DNA of 64,000 bases from Pelotomaculum schinkii (GCF_004369205.1 NZ_QFGA01000002.1:124001-188000), one strand, 5' to 3'; counted from the stretch's first letter, positions 27,419 to 36,706 are shown. Numbers and translations are program-made. The notes: generated from the letters alone by a model not told the origin.

Positions 27419-29314
27419 CTATCGGTTCAGCAGGCTGCCGACATATCTCAATAATTCATTGGCACAGGTCGGGCAGTACCCGTGCTCAGCTATCAATCTG
27501 GCGCTAACCTCATTGATCCGCTTCAACTGTCCGGCATCCGGCGTCTTTGTAGAAGTCGTTATTTTGACCACGTCCTTGAGGTCGGCAAACAGTTTTTTCT
27601 CAATAGCTTCCCGCAGGCGTTCATGCGAGCTGTAATTAAAACGCCTGTTTTTACGGGCGTAGCTGGAGAGCCTGATCAAAATTTCCTCCCGGAAAGACTT
27701 CTTGGCGCTTTCAGAGATACCGATTTGCTCCTCAATGGATCGCATCAACTTTTCATCCGGATCCATTTCCTCGTCGGTCAGGGGATCCTTGATCTTTACA
27801 CCGTTGCAGAATGCTTCAACATTGTCGAGGTAGTTATCGAACAACACTTTGGCCGATTCCTCGTAAGCGTAGACAAAAGCTCTCTGGACTTCCTTCTTGG
27901 CCATTTCATCATATTCTTTGCGCGCCACAGAAATGAAATTGAGCAACCGGTCCTTCTCTTCTTTGGTAATGGATGGATGCTGATCAAGCCCTTCCTTCAG
28001 CGCCCGCAACACGTCAAGCGGGTTGATGCACTGAGTGGAGGTGCGAATCAGAGCCGATGAGAGCCGGTTGATCACATAACGGGGATCGACACCGCTCATA
28101 CCCTCGTCGATTGCCTCAACCTGGAGTTCATGAAGATCTTTTTGTTTGAAACCTTCGACATCCTCACCGTCGTACAGTTTCATCTTTTTGACCAGATCCA
28201 TACCCTGCTTCTTGGACTCCTTGAGCCGGGTCATAACCGAGAAGATGCTAGCCACCCGCAAAGCGTGGGGGGCGATATGGATGCTGCGCAGGTCACTTTG
28301 CCCGATCAGCTTCTCGTAAATTTTTATTTCATCGCTAACCCGCAAGTTGTACGGAATTTTCAGGACGATAATGCGGGACTGAAGGGCTTCGTTCTTTTTG
28401 TTGCTGATGAAAGCCTTATACTCGTTTTCGTTGGTGTGAGCCACAACCAGTTCATCCGCGTAAATAAGCGCGAAACGGCCGGCTTTGAAGTTGCCTTCCT
28501 GAGACAGGCTTAAAAGGTTCCAAAGGAATTTCTCATCGCATTTGAGCATCTCCTGGAATTCCATCAAGCCCCGGTTGGCAATGTTCAGTTCACCGTCAAA
28601 GCGGTAGGCGCGAGGATCCGATTCCGAGCCGTACTCGGCAATAGTGGAAAAATCCACGCTTCCGGTAAGGTCGGCGATATCCTGGGATTTGGGATCCGAA
28701 GGTGTAAAGGTCCCGATACCCACCCGGTTGTCCTCGGACAAAAATATTCTCTCCACCGGTATTTTCTCAATTTTACCATTGTACTCCTGATCGACCATCA
28801 TCCGGCAGGAAGGACATAGTTCCCCTTCAATATAAACTCCGTAGGTCTTTTGAAAATCTCCCCTGAGTTCTTTGGGGATCAAGTGCAACGGCTCCTCGTG
28901 CATGGGACAGCCTTTAATCGCGTAAAGGCTCCCGCGTTCTTCACGGCTGTATTTCTCCAGACCTCGCTTCAACATGGCCACCAGGGTTGATTTTCCGCCG
29001 CTGACAGGCCCCATTAACAGCAGGATCCGTTTGCGTACATCCAGACGCCGCGCGGCCGGGTGAAAATATTCTTCCACCAGTTTTTCCAGTGTCTTGTCAA
29101 GACCAAATAGTTCCGAGGAAAAGAAAGTATAGTGTTTTACGCCTTCTTTTTCCTCCACCCCGGCATCCTTGATCATTGAATAAAGCCTGGCATGGGCAAG
29201 CTGTGACACATACGGCCTTTCTTTTAAGATGGCAATATAATCCTGGAACGTTCCCTCCCAGGTAATCTGTTTTTCTAAGGAGCGGTATTCTTCCAAACGC
29301 CGCAGGAAGTCCAT
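27419..29314 (-). CDS. prkA: PrkA-type serine protein kinase with AAA domain
   Basis: About 631 residues from ATG 29314 (GGGAAGGAG 8 nt upstream; a GTG three codons earlier touches the ribosome-binding site). The N-terminal AAA domain carries the Walker A GPVSGGKSTLVAMLKR. Two CxxC-like pairs follow (KGCPMHEE; CPSCRM). The C-terminus is the PrkA kinase-like domain with IGISESAKKSFREEILIR. It opens the prkA-yhbH-spoVR trio. A TATAAT box at 29385-29380 could belong to its promoter. Confidence 0.94.
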   Translation of the reverse strand: MDFLRRLEEYRSLEKQITWEGTFQDYIAILKERPYVSQLAHARLYSMIKDAGVEEKEGVKHYTFFSSELFGLDKTLEKLVEEYFHPAARRLDVRKRILLLMGPVSGGKSTLVAMLKRGLEKYSREERGSLYAIKGCPMHEEPLHLIPKELRGDFQKTYGVYIEGELCPSCRMMVDQEYNGKIEKIPVERIFLSEDNRVGIGTFTPSDPKSQDIADLTGSVDFSTIAEYGSESDPRAYRFDGELNIANRGLMEFQEMLKCDEKFLWNLLSLSQEGNFKAGRFALIYADELVVAHTNENEYKAFISNKKNEALQSRIIVLKIPYNLRVSDEIKIYEKLIGQSDLRSIHIAPHALRVASIFSVMTRLKESKKQGMDLVKKMKLYDGEDVEGFKQKDLHELQVEAIDEGMSGVDPRYVINRLSSALIRTSTQCINPLDVLRALKEGLDQHPSITKEEKDRLLNFISVARKEYDEMAKKEVQRAFVYAYEESAKVLFDNYLDNVEAFCNGVKIKDPLTDEEMDPDEKLMRSIEEQIGISESAKKSFREEILIRLSSYARKNRRFNYSSHERLREAIEKKLFADLKDVVKITTSTKTPDAGQLKRINEVSARLIAEHGYCPTCANELLRYVGSLLNR

Positions 29315-29535
29315 CGTCTTCACTCCTTCCCTTTGTATTTAGACTTTCTCGATACTGTCAGACGGGTTAATAATGCTACATTATATGCAAAGCGGTTAAA
29401 AAGAAGAATGTTGGTACAAGTATTAGCGCCACCAGGAGACATTTTTTGTCTTTTTATTTGCATAGGGTTTACAGACCAGCAAAGCAATCGCCATCCGCCA
29501 CGCCAGTTACACATTACAAACTATTAAGAGCACAC

Positions 29536-29564
29536 AAAAAAGGCCACAATAATTTTGCGGCCTT
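29536..29564 (-). terminator. Terminator between the MITE-like units and prkA
   Basis: Minus-strand stem AAGGCC/GGCCTT extended by CAA/TTG pairs, followed by TTTTTT (29541-29536). It isolates prkA from transcripts coming through the repeat units. Confidence 0.7.
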
Positions 29565-29702
29565 CCGTCATGACATAAAGCTTACTCTATAATCCTACAT
29601 GCAATCTCGATAATTGTGGATGCGAATTAATATTCAAATAGTTTTGCAGCCCAATATAAAATGTGAGTGTATCTCAATGGCAAAGGTTATTGTTAACTGG
29701 GT

Positions 29703-29925
29703 CACGAAAAGCCTTTGGGGTAGTGGGCTTGGGGTTATCCTTCGCTCTCTTCGCAATTCTCCATTTGTGCATCAAGAGCGTCATACCGACCGCATCTGCA
29801 GACAGCCATCCGGTAGCTACGCGCTATTTAAGCTTTTCTGCAAGCAACACACGCGCTAAGGAACGCACCCAGGTGCTCCGTTCGCTCCAGATAACCCCAA
29901 GCCCGCATGTCAAGCCTTTTCGAGA
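29703..29925. repeat. MITE-like unit 1 with terminal inverted repeats
   Basis: The unit starts CACGAAAAGCCTTTGGGG and GGGCTTGGGGTTATCC, and ends GGATAACCCC-like sequence followed by AAGCCCGCATGTCAAGCCTT and TTCGAG. The ends are imperfect inverted repeats of about 32 bp. The interior is nearly identical to unit 2, 42 bp further on. Both strands carry only short unsupported frames. Confidence 0.75.
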
Positions 29926-29966
29926 ACAATGTTTGTAAGTGAAACAGAGGTGTTCTCCGTTCTGCC

Positions 29967-30194
29967 GTTCTCGAAAAGTCTCTGGGGTAGTGGGCTTGGG
30001 GTTATCCTCCGCTCTCTTCGCAATTCTCCATTTGCGCATCAAGATCGTCGTACCGACCGCATCTGCAGACTGCCATCCGGTAGCTACGCGCTATTTAAGC
30101 TTTTCTGCAAGCTACACACGCGCTAAGGAACGCACCCAGGTGCTCCGTTCGCTCCGGAAAACCCCAAGCCCGCAAGTCAAGCCTTTTCGAGAAC
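29967..30194. repeat. MITE-like unit 2 with terminal inverted repeats
   Basis: Same ~225-bp unit as the preceding one, in the same orientation, roughly nine in ten bases identical by eye. The outermost 12 bp, GTTCTCGAAAAG and CTTTTCGAGAAC, are perfect inverted repeats. No transposase lies inside or next to it. Confidence 0.75.
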
Positions 30195-30231
30195 TCAGTT
30201 AACAAATTTTCATTGGTATTATCCGATTTCA

Positions 30232-31122
30232 CTACCAGATAACCGGTACGACCACCTTATCAAGCTCCTCTCCATCTTTCGGGCTGATCCAAAACACCTC
30301 CACCTTGCCGCTGCCCGTTGTGGGGGGCGTAAACGGCAGCGAAAACACGAAGTCTCCGCGGCCCGGCGCGCCCTCGCTGGCAGTAGCATACCCCCGGGCC
30401 AGTTCTTTGCCTGAATCATCTATAATCCTGGCATTCACCGTAGCCTCAAAAACCCTCGCGCTGCCCCGGATTTGCACGGGGGACGCTATTTTCTGACCGG
30501 GTTCAGGAGAGGTCACCCAAATGACCGGCTCATAAACTGAGGATACATCTCTTTTAAAGGGCTGGGTATAGAGACCGACATGACCCCACCAATCCTTTGT
30601 TCTTTCATCCAGCTTACCCTCTACCAAAAAAGAGACCTGCTTAATCTCCGGGAACTCGGTCAGAGTATTTACGATGCTCTGGATACCCAGAGCTTCCCCC
30701 GCAGCCCCCACGTTGGCCTTCAGTACCTCACTTGAAAAGTCGACACTGGCATTCCCGTCCTTAAGAGAGATGCCCCTGATTTTCGTTTCAGGCGGGAGCA
30801 CCCCCGCTGCGCCCGGGGTCTTCGGGCTGCCCTTGATAAGCTCTTCCAGGGCGGCTTTGGCCACTTCGCTGGTATAAGGGACCTGGTGCACTTCGCGGAC
30901 CAGGTAGGCGTCTTTATCGGTAATTTTGACGTAGTACAAGGCCAGATTCAATGATTGCTGAGCAGGTAAATCTTCTTCCTGCCCTTGAGGCGCGCCACCC
31001 GGCGCAACCTGCCCGGAACCCTTGCCGCCAAAAAGTGTACAACCGCTTAGCAATAATAATACTAAGAGTAACGCCGCCAGGGTGGCGGCAGCCCTGATTG
31101 TTTTCAGGGTGGACCAGTTCAT
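30232..31122 (-). CDS. Lipoprotein with GerMN and Gmad2 domains
   Basis: About 296 residues from ATG 31122. The lipobox is LLLLLSGCTLFGG. A GerMN domain (about 60-180) contains TSEVAKAALEELIKG, SLKDGNASVDFSSEV and IQSIVNTLTEFPEIKQVSFL. A C-terminal Gmad2 immunoglobulin-like domain contains VTSPEPGQKIASPVQIRG and FEATVNARIID. GerM-type proteins act in spore cortex assembly and germination, although this pair of domains also occurs in cell-wall lipoproteins of non-spore roles. Confidence 0.88.
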   Translation of the reverse strand: MNWSTLKTIRAAATLAALLLVLLLLSGCTLFGGKGSGQVAPGGAPQGQEEDLPAQQSLNLALYYVKITDKDAYLVREVHQVPYTSEVAKAALEELIKGSPKTPGAAGVLPPETKIRGISLKDGNASVDFSSEVLKANVGAAGEALGIQSIVNTLTEFPEIKQVSFLVEGKLDERTKDWWGHVGLYTQPFKRDVSSVYEPVIWVTSPEPGQKIASPVQIRGSARVFEATVNARIIDDSGKELARGYATASEGAPGRGDFVFSLPFTPPTTGSGKVEVFWISPKDGEELDKVVVPVIW

Positions 31123-31168
31123 GTTTCTCCCTCCTTGAATATGGACATTATGTTCTTTTAATATATAC

Positions 31169-31193
31169 AAAAAGGCCGGATTAATCCAGCCTT
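31169..31193 (-). terminator. Terminator downstream of gatD and the small acidic gene
   Basis: Minus-strand stem AAGGCTGGATT/AATCCGGCCTT (one mismatch) followed by TTTGTATATATT. It lies just upstream of the GerMN lipoprotein gene, separating the transcripts. Confidence 0.75.
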
Positions 31194-31282
31194 AGATTAT
31201 GTTAGGATCTGAGGTTTAACGACAAGTCTTGTGAAAAAATCTAATCACAATATTTATACTTCTTGTTTGTACTTCTTGGCGG

Positions 31283-31405
31283 TTAATTGGGCAGCACGGC
31301 CACTATATATTTTTTATCTTCCTCGAACAAACTGCCGATCTCATCTTCATCTACAAAACGGTAACAGACCTCGTCACCCTCCGACCAGGTTACGATGTAT
31401 TGCAC
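31283..31405 (-). CDS. Small acidic protein, 40 residues, unknown function
   Basis: GTG 31405 is preceded by AGGGGG with 9-nt spacing and opens a frame reading MQYIVTWSEGDEVCYRFVDE and then DEIGSLFEEDKKYIVAVLPN. Acidic residues dominate, with one Cys. It is shorter than a usual ORF cutoff. It lies between gatD and a terminator on the same strand, about 125 bp after gatD. The family is not recognised; the ribosome-binding site and composition support it. Confidence 0.55.
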   Translation of the reverse strand: MQYIVTWSEGDEVCYRFVDEDEIGSLFEEDKKYIVAVLPN

Positions 31406-31531
31406 TGTCCACTACCCCCTGTCATTGTATACAGGATTCTTTATTCACTATACTATATTTATTTTAAACAACAGGGACTGTAATGGAAACGGAAATAAAA
31501 GACCTAAAAGGAAAAAATAAAAGCAAAATAT

Positions 31532-32263
31532 CTATCCTTTCACCACTCTAAGCCTATCCAGCATAACCTGGCAGGCGCTGTTTTCGATCCGGTCATCCAG
31601 GGGTATCAGTTCTGGTTCCATGCCTCGCCTGGCCAGGGCCAGAGCAATCAATTGATCGGCCAGTCCGGCGTTCTTGGGCAACAGCGGGCCATGCAGGTAA
31701 GAACAAAATACATTTTTGTGGCGGGCGCCCTCAAGCCCGTCCACACCGTTGTTGCCCCGCCCGGCCAGGACCCTGCCAAGTGGCCGGATATTCCCCAGGT
31801 AGGTCTCGCCGGAGTGGTTTTCAAAGCCAGCTATGTTGAACTTCTTTCCGCCCAAATTCACCTCGACCGCTACATTGCCGACCATACGTTTGTTTCCGGC
31901 GCGGGTATAAAAATCCAGGATGTCCAGTCCGGGTATAGTTTGGTGATCAAGTGTAAGATAATACTTTCCAAGCAGTTGGTAGCCGCCGCATATAGCCAGT
32001 ACCACCAGCCCATCCTCGATGGCCGCCGCAAATTCGTCCCTGCGTTTAATTAAATCAGCCGCGATGAGGTTTTGTTCCCGGTCCGACCCGCCGCCCAGGA
32101 AGACAAAATCGTAATCTTTGAAATGAACCGGTTCTCCGAGGTTGATAGCCCTCACCGAAACGGGTATATTGCGCCAGCGGCAGCGTTGCACAAAGGCGAT
32201 GATATTGCCCCGGTCCCCGTATAGGTTTAACAGGTCAGGATACAGATGACACACCTGAAGCAT
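31532..32263 (-). CDS. gatD: Lipid II isoglutaminyl synthase glutaminase subunit
   Basis: A 243-residue CobB/CobQ-like glutamine amidotransferase. The nucleophilic Cys lies in LVVLAICGGYQLLGKYY, and the catalytic His in CSYLHGPLLPKN. GatD supplies ammonia to MurT to amidate the D-Glu of lipid II. It overlaps the murT end by 29 bp, so the two are coupled, as in staphylococci. Confidence 0.93.
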   Translation of the reverse strand: MLQVCHLYPDLLNLYGDRGNIIAFVQRCRWRNIPVSVRAINLGEPVHFKDYDFVFLGGGSDREQNLIAADLIKRRDEFAAAIEDGLVVLAICGGYQLLGKYYLTLDHQTIPGLDILDFYTRAGNKRMVGNVAVEVNLGGKKFNIAGFENHSGETYLGNIRPLGRVLAGRGNNGVDGLEGARHKNVFCSYLHGPLLPKNAGLADQLIALALARRGMEPELIPLDDRIENSACQVMLDRLRVVKG

Positions 32264-33638
32264 AAGGACCCTCCTTGTCGGCCATGCTGTTCAGTATTTT
32301 GTGGACAGGCCACAAAGCGGTGTAAGTCGAAAAGAGGTAGGCCATATCCGTGCGACTGTCCAGTACACTTCTGATGCCTCTCCCCATATCCTTGTAGACA
32401 ACGATTTTGTTCACAGGTATGCCGGCGTATTTCAAGCGCAGGGCGATTTCTTCTCCCCTGCTGCCGGAACAGATAAAGACCGCCAAATCATTGTGGTCTG
32501 TATCCAAAACCTCAAAATCAACGTCCCACAGCCACGAAATGTCTCTCCCGTCCGCATCATTGTCGTTAATGGCAAAGAAGACGCTTTTTGTTCCCTTGAT
32601 ATTGCGCAAATCTGCAAGGCCCTCGTTAAAACCGGTGGGGTTTTTGACCAGACTTAAGAAAGCGCTCCTGCCTTGATAGTGAAACCGCTCCAACCGGCCA
32701 AGGACCGGACGGTATTTGCGCAGGCTCTCCAGCATAAGCGGCACTTCAACCCCAAGGTGCAATCCCACGGCAAAGGCAGCCATAGCATTATAAAGGTTAT
32801 AAAGGCCCTGTACCTGCATGGTCAGCGCAGCTTCCTGCCGGTCAAAATACAGGCGGCAGTTGACAACACCGTCCTTTATATCCGGCTCCCCGGCCTCAAC
32901 CCTGGCGAGTGGACGGGCAAACCCACAGCCGTTACAGCGGTAACGGCCCAACTGCCCATAATGGTAAAAATCATATCCCAGTGGCGAACCACAGAAAGGA
33001 CAGTACTGCGCCTCCCTGGTCTGCGTGCTGGTACTGACCGAGCGCTCGCTGCCGGATAGGCCGTAAAACACCACAGGTAAGCCGGTGGTCCTCTCAAACT
33101 GGGCCACCAGCGGGTCGTCTGCGTTCAGGATCAGAGTGATATTTTTACCGCTATTTTTTAGGGATTTACGTATGACACCGGTGACTTTGTCAAGTTCCCA
33201 GTAGCGATCCAACTGGTCCCGGAAAAAGTTGGTCAGGACCACACCCCCTGGACTTAGTTCTTTCAAAACTATGGGCATGGTGGCTTCATCCACTTCCAAC
33301 ACCGCATAGTCGCAGTCGATGGTCCCACTAAGCCCGGCGCTCTTGATAAAGCTTGCAGTAACACCCGAGACCAGGTTCGCCCCCTCCAAGTTGGCGATGT
33401 TCTTGTAGCCGGCAGCGCTCAATATCCCGAAAATCATATTGGAGGTGGTAGTTTTCCCGTTGGTCCCGCTGACAACGACAATCTGCTTGCGGACCTGGGC
33501 GGCCAAATAACGCAGCGTGCCGGAATATATTTTGAGAGCAACCATACCCGGCAAGGAAGACCCTTTGTTGCCTTTTTTTTTGCTAAGCCAGAAGGCGATC
33601 TTCCCGGCCGCAATGGCAGCGGATACCCTCAGGTTCAT
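32235..33638 (-). CDS. murT: Lipid II isoglutaminyl synthase, Mur-ligase subunit
   Basis: 467 residues. The Mur-ligase ATP loop is VVVSGTNGKTTTSNMIFG. The characteristic zinc ribbon CPFCGSPLGYDFYHYGQLG...CNGCG is inserted in the central domain. The C-terminal DUF1727 domain ends near MAYLFSTYTALWPVHKIL. GGGGG lies 7 nt before the ATG. It acts with GatD in the cytoplasm on lipid II. Confidence 0.94.
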   Translation of the reverse strand: MNLRVSAAIAAGKIAFWLSKKKGNKGSSLPGMVALKIYSGTLRYLAAQVRKQIVVVSGTNGKTTTSNMIFGILSAAGYKNIANLEGANLVSGVTASFIKSAGLSGTIDCDYAVLEVDEATMPIVLKELSPGGVVLTNFFRDQLDRYWELDKVTGVIRKSLKNSGKNITLILNADDPLVAQFERTTGLPVVFYGLSGSERSVSTSTQTREAQYCPFCGSPLGYDFYHYGQLGRYRCNGCGFARPLARVEAGEPDIKDGVVNCRLYFDRQEAALTMQVQGLYNLYNAMAAFAVGLHLGVEVPLMLESLRKYRPVLGRLERFHYQGRSAFLSLVKNPTGFNEGLADLRNIKGTKSVFFAINDNDADGRDISWLWDVDFEVLDTDHNDLAVFICSGSRGEEIALRLKYAGIPVNKIVVYKDMGRGIRSVLDSRTDMAYLFSTYTALWPVHKILNSMADKEGPYASGVSSVS

Positions 33639-33662
33639 GCGTATACCCCCTTTAAATTTTTT

Positions 33663-34616
33663 TTAGGAGGAATGGCGGTACAAGGAAACCCCATTCTGCA
33701 CTTCGTGTCTCACCTTACCCCGGGTCTCAAGGTAATCCAGACAAGCGAAAACTTCGGAAACTCCCAGCAGAATTTCAAACCCCCTGACTGCGGGGTACAT
33801 GGTCCTCATTACCTGGTAGGGATTTAAAACCGCTCCATCAAGGATGTCTGCAATAACATCCAGCCGCTTATACCGGTGTTCTAAAACCTTTTCAACCGAC
33901 GTGGCGCAATCGTCAATATTCTCCCCATGTCCGGTTAAAATTACACCTATATCCATATATTTCATTCTATTTAACCCCGTCAAATATTGAGCCAGTACCG
34001 GGACTCTTTTAACGGGGTCTTCCGGTCTGGCCGTCATAAAGGGATTTGGGGTAATGTGTGCGAGGATGAAGTCCCCGGCCAGAAATATTCTACTTTCAGT
34101 GTCATAGAGGCAGATATGTCCCGTAGTATGGCCGGGCATATGTATAACCTGAATTTCGCCACCGGTAAAGGCAAATGCCTCTCCACCTTCCAACAGATTG
34201 ACCCTGGTTGCGGGCAGCAACGGCCCGGGCAGCGGGTCCCGGTCGTTGAGCACTTCCTCCAGGTCACCTGCAGGCACGCCGGCTTCACGCAGGAAGGGCA
34301 GTCTTTCCGCATGCTTGTCATAACCAGGCGTGAGCTTTGGCTTTTCCAGCCTGTGCACGTAAATTTGCGCCCCCCACTGCTCGCTAAGCCAGCGGGCCAA
34401 GCCGCTATGGTCGGCGTGCCAGTGGGAAATTATCACCTGTTCGATTTCGTCAGGTCTTACATCTGCGGCTGTAAGACCGGCCAGCAGGCCTTTGCGTCCC
34501 TCTGCCGATTCAGGCCCCGGATCAATCAAGGTATAAGGCCGGTTCCTGATCAGGTAGCAGTTGACCGGACCAACCTGGTAAGGTGTTGGAACATGAATCT
34601 TGCGAATATCAAGCAT
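33663..34616 (-). CDS. Metallo-beta-lactamase-fold hydrolase
   Basis: 317 residues. The metal motif HxHxDH appears as ISHWHADHSGLARW, with further ligands in IQVIHMPGHTTGHICLY and LAGDFIL. The C-terminal helical part (about 220-317) is typical of the glyoxalase-II/LACTB2-like branch. The substrate is not predictable. It lies 24 bp upstream of murT on the same strand. Confidence 0.85.
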   Translation of the reverse strand: MLDIRKIHVPTPYQVGPVNCYLIRNRPYTLIDPGPESAEGRKGLLAGLTAADVRPDEIEQVIISHWHADHSGLARWLSEQWGAQIYVHRLEKPKLTPGYDKHAERLPFLREAGVPAGDLEEVLNDRDPLPGPLLPATRVNLLEGGEAFAFTGGEIQVIHMPGHTTGHICLYDTESRIFLAGDFILAHITPNPFMTARPEDPVKRVPVLAQYLTGLNRMKYMDIGVILTGHGENIDDCATSVEKVLEHRYKRLDVIADILDGAVLNPYQVMRTMYPAVRGFEILLGVSEVFACLDYLETRGKVRHEVQNGVSLYRHSS

Positions 34617-34721
34617 GTTTATCTCCTTTATAAAACTATATGCATGGGTGCGAAACGCACCCGAATATAACTTATGTGATGGGTCAATTATCCTTTTACT
34701 GTAAGCTAACTGGTAACTCTC

Positions 34722-35003
34722 CTAACTAACGATGCTGAAATCTTGATATTCACCTCTAAAATCCCCCCACTCAACTTGTACGCCACGGACTTGTGACGCT
34801 GGGGGACCTTGCCGGCACCAGTCAATAAATTTTAAGACCTTTACCCTATCCCCTTCAATCACAGCTTCCACGGCTCCGTCCGTTCTGTTTTTAACCCAGC
34901 CGGTTATATTGAGAGTACGGGCTTCTTGCCTCGCCGTGGCCCTGTAATATACCCCCTGAACCAGGCCGGTTACAATTAGGTGCGCTCTAACAGCCTGTGG
35001 CAT
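34722..35003 (-). CDS. acyP: Acylphosphatase
   Basis: About 93 residues from ATG 35003 (GGGGGG 6 nt upstream). The active-site arginine loop is GLVQGVYYRATAR and the catalytic Asn is in ITGWVKNRTDGAVEA. Hydrolyses acyl phosphates. Normal length for the family. Confidence 0.93.
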   Translation of the reverse strand: MPQAVRAHLIVTGLVQGVYYRATARQEARTLNITGWVKNRTDGAVEAVIEGDRVKVLKFIDWCRQGPPASQVRGVQVEWGDFRGEYQDFSIVS

Positions 35004-35086
35004 TGCTATCCCCCCAAGCATAATGGGTAATAATTACTTCATTCCCATTTAATTGCAACTTGATCCAATTTATATATTATTATACC

Positions 35087-35118
35087 AAAAAGGCCGGTGA
35101 TTTTAAAATCACCGGCCT
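35087..35118 (-). terminator. Perfect terminator at the end of the orphan ecfA
   Basis: Fourteen-bp perfect arms (35091-35104 and 35105-35118) form a stem of AGGCCGGTGATTTT and its complement, followed by a T-run on the minus strand. The ecfA stop codon lies inside the stem. Confidence 0.9.
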
Positions 35119-35948
35119 GCCGTATCTTTTATTCTGAGTGAGTTCCTTATCTGGGAAACCGCGTCTGTAATTTTTATGGGCAGGGGGTCGGGCTGCAACT
35201 CCGGCAGGTTGCGAAAAATCTGGGCAACGACCGGAAAGCGCAACTCAGCCTCCCTTACCAGGTGTTCGTCGGCTAAAAGGGAGGTACCTCCCTGAGCCAG
35301 AGTCCGGCCATCCTTGATCACCAGCACTTGTTCAGCCCACTCTGCCGCCAGGTCGACATCGTGAGTGGCGATGACCACGGTGGCGCCATTTTGGTTCAAC
35401 CGGCTCAAAATATCCATCAAGATGTCTTTACCGCATGGATCAAGGTAGGCGGCCGGCTCGTCCAGGATAATTACCCGCGGGTTCATAGCCAGCACTCCGG
35501 CAATGGCCACCCTTTTTTTCTGCCCGTAACTCAGGTGATAGGGAGCCTTGTCACGGTACTTCGCCATCCTGACCGCGGCCAAAGCCCCTTCCACCCTGCT
35601 CGCGATTTCATCTTTGGACAGTCGCAGGTTGGTGGGACCAAAAGCCACGTCTTCCCAGACCGTTGCTGAAAAAACCTGGTCGTCAGGATCTTGAAAAACC
35701 AGGCCTACTACACCGCGCACCCATTGCTGATTCCTGGAGGTAAGCTCCTGGCCCTGTACCTTCACTTTGCCCTGTTGGGCCTGGTAGATACCGTTCAGGT
35801 GCAGCAGGAGTGTTGACTTGCCGGCCCCGTTAGGCCCCAGCAAGGCCACCCTGGCGCCATCCTCAATGGTAAGATTCAGACCGTCCAAAGCTTTGGTCCC
35901 GTCCCGGTAGGTGTAGTGCAAATTCTCTATTTCAATGACATTTGCCAT
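35109..35948 (-). CDS. ecfA: ECF transporter ATPase (EcfA/CbiO type), orphan module
   Basis: About 279 residues from ATG 35948. Walker A ALLGPNGAGKSTLLLHLNG, Q-loop VFQDPDDQVF, signature LSYGQKKRVAIAG, Walker B VIILDEPAAYLD and the His in VIATHDVDLAAEW are present. It overlaps ecfT by about 20 bp. No substrate-binding S component lies nearby, so it may serve several S proteins or form a cobalt/nickel-type transporter with one encoded elsewhere. Confidence 0.9.
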   Translation of the reverse strand: MANVIEIENLHYTYRDGTKALDGLNLTIEDGARVALLGPNGAGKSTLLLHLNGIYQAQQGKVKVQGQELTSRNQQWVRGVVGLVFQDPDDQVFSATVWEDVAFGPTNLRLSKDEIASRVEGALAAVRMAKYRDKAPYHLSYGQKKRVAIAGVLAMNPRVIILDEPAAYLDPCGKDILMDILSRLNQNGATVVIATHDVDLAAEWAEQVLVIKDGRTLAQGGTSLLADEHLVREAELRFPVVAQIFRNLPELQPDPLPIKITDAVSQIRNSLRIKDTAGR

Positions 35949-36706
35949 AATTGACCCCCGATTTCTATCAGGCGGAGACTGAGGGCAAAAACGAGAATGC
36001 CGGCTCCCAGGCACAAATCCTTGATGCTAAAGCTGCGCCCGGCGACCGGCCCGGCCTGGCCGGAATACCCCCGGGCCAGCATGGCGTTGTAAACACGCTC
36101 TCCCCGTTCCCAGGAACGGATGAAAAGGACTCCCACCAACTGGCCGGTGGTTTTGAAAACATGACGGTTAAACAGGCTGCCTCCTCCCTCGAAGCAGCGG
36201 GCGCGACGGGCGGTGCGCATGCGCTGCATCTCATCGGACAGTACAAACATGTAGCGGAAGGTAAACTCAATCAGGCTCACCAGCAGAGACGGCGCCCGGA
36301 GCTCTTTGAAAGCGGCCGTCAGAGCGCTGAACCCGGTAGTGGACGTCAGTAAGGAAAGAGCGGATACTGCGGCCAAAACCCTGCAGAAGAGCACGGCGGC
36401 ACGGTTAATCCCATCTTCGGAAGCCGTCAGGGTGAACAGGCCCGTTTTAATTTCAAAAGCCGGCACGCCCGGTGTGATGAAAGGGAACAACACTACAAGC
36501 ATGCCACCGAAAGGGATAATCCAAAGCAGCCTCTTGAAGAAGCTACCTGCCGGAATACGGGCGATGCCCACCAGGAACAGCAGGAATAACACCGCAGTAG
36601 CCAAGAGAGGGATGGAGTTCATGGTAGAGGTGAGCGCGACAAAACTGCAGATGGCAACCACCTTTACCCGGGCGTCAAGATTATGTATTATTGATGTCTC
36701 CAACAA
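35927..36706 (-). CDS. ecfT: ECF transporter transmembrane T protein (EcfT/CbiQ type)
   Basis: About 259 residues from TTG 36706 (GGGGG 6-7 nt upstream); the frame is open to 36811 but without a ribosome-binding site. The EcfT signature is in the C-terminal cytoplasmic part: RTARRARCFEGGG and ERGERVYNAMLARGYSGQ. Several membrane helices precede it. Pairs with the adjacent ATPase. Confidence 0.88.
   Translation of the reverse strand: MLETSIIHNLDARVKVVAICSFVALTSTMNSIPLLATAVLFLLFLVGIARIPAGSFFKRLLWIIPFGGMLVVLFPFITPGVPAFEIKTGLFTLTASEDGINRAAVLFCRVLAAVSALSLLTSTTGFSALTAAFKELRAPSLLVSLIEFTFRYMFVLSDEMQRMRTARRARCFEGGGSLFNRHVFKTTGQLVGVLFIRSWERGERVYNAMLARGYSGQAGPVAGRSFSIKDLCLGAGILVFALSLRLIEIGGQLWQMSLK

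Noticed and set aside
26648-27454. 268-codon plus-strand frame opposite the DUF444 gene
   Set aside because: Antisense shadow of a strongly supported gene; composition is not protein-like.
29703-30194. Small coding genes within the tandem repeat units
   Set aside because: Frames of 65-91 codons exist in both copies on both strands, but they lack ribosome-binding sites, and the inverted ends explain the repetition.
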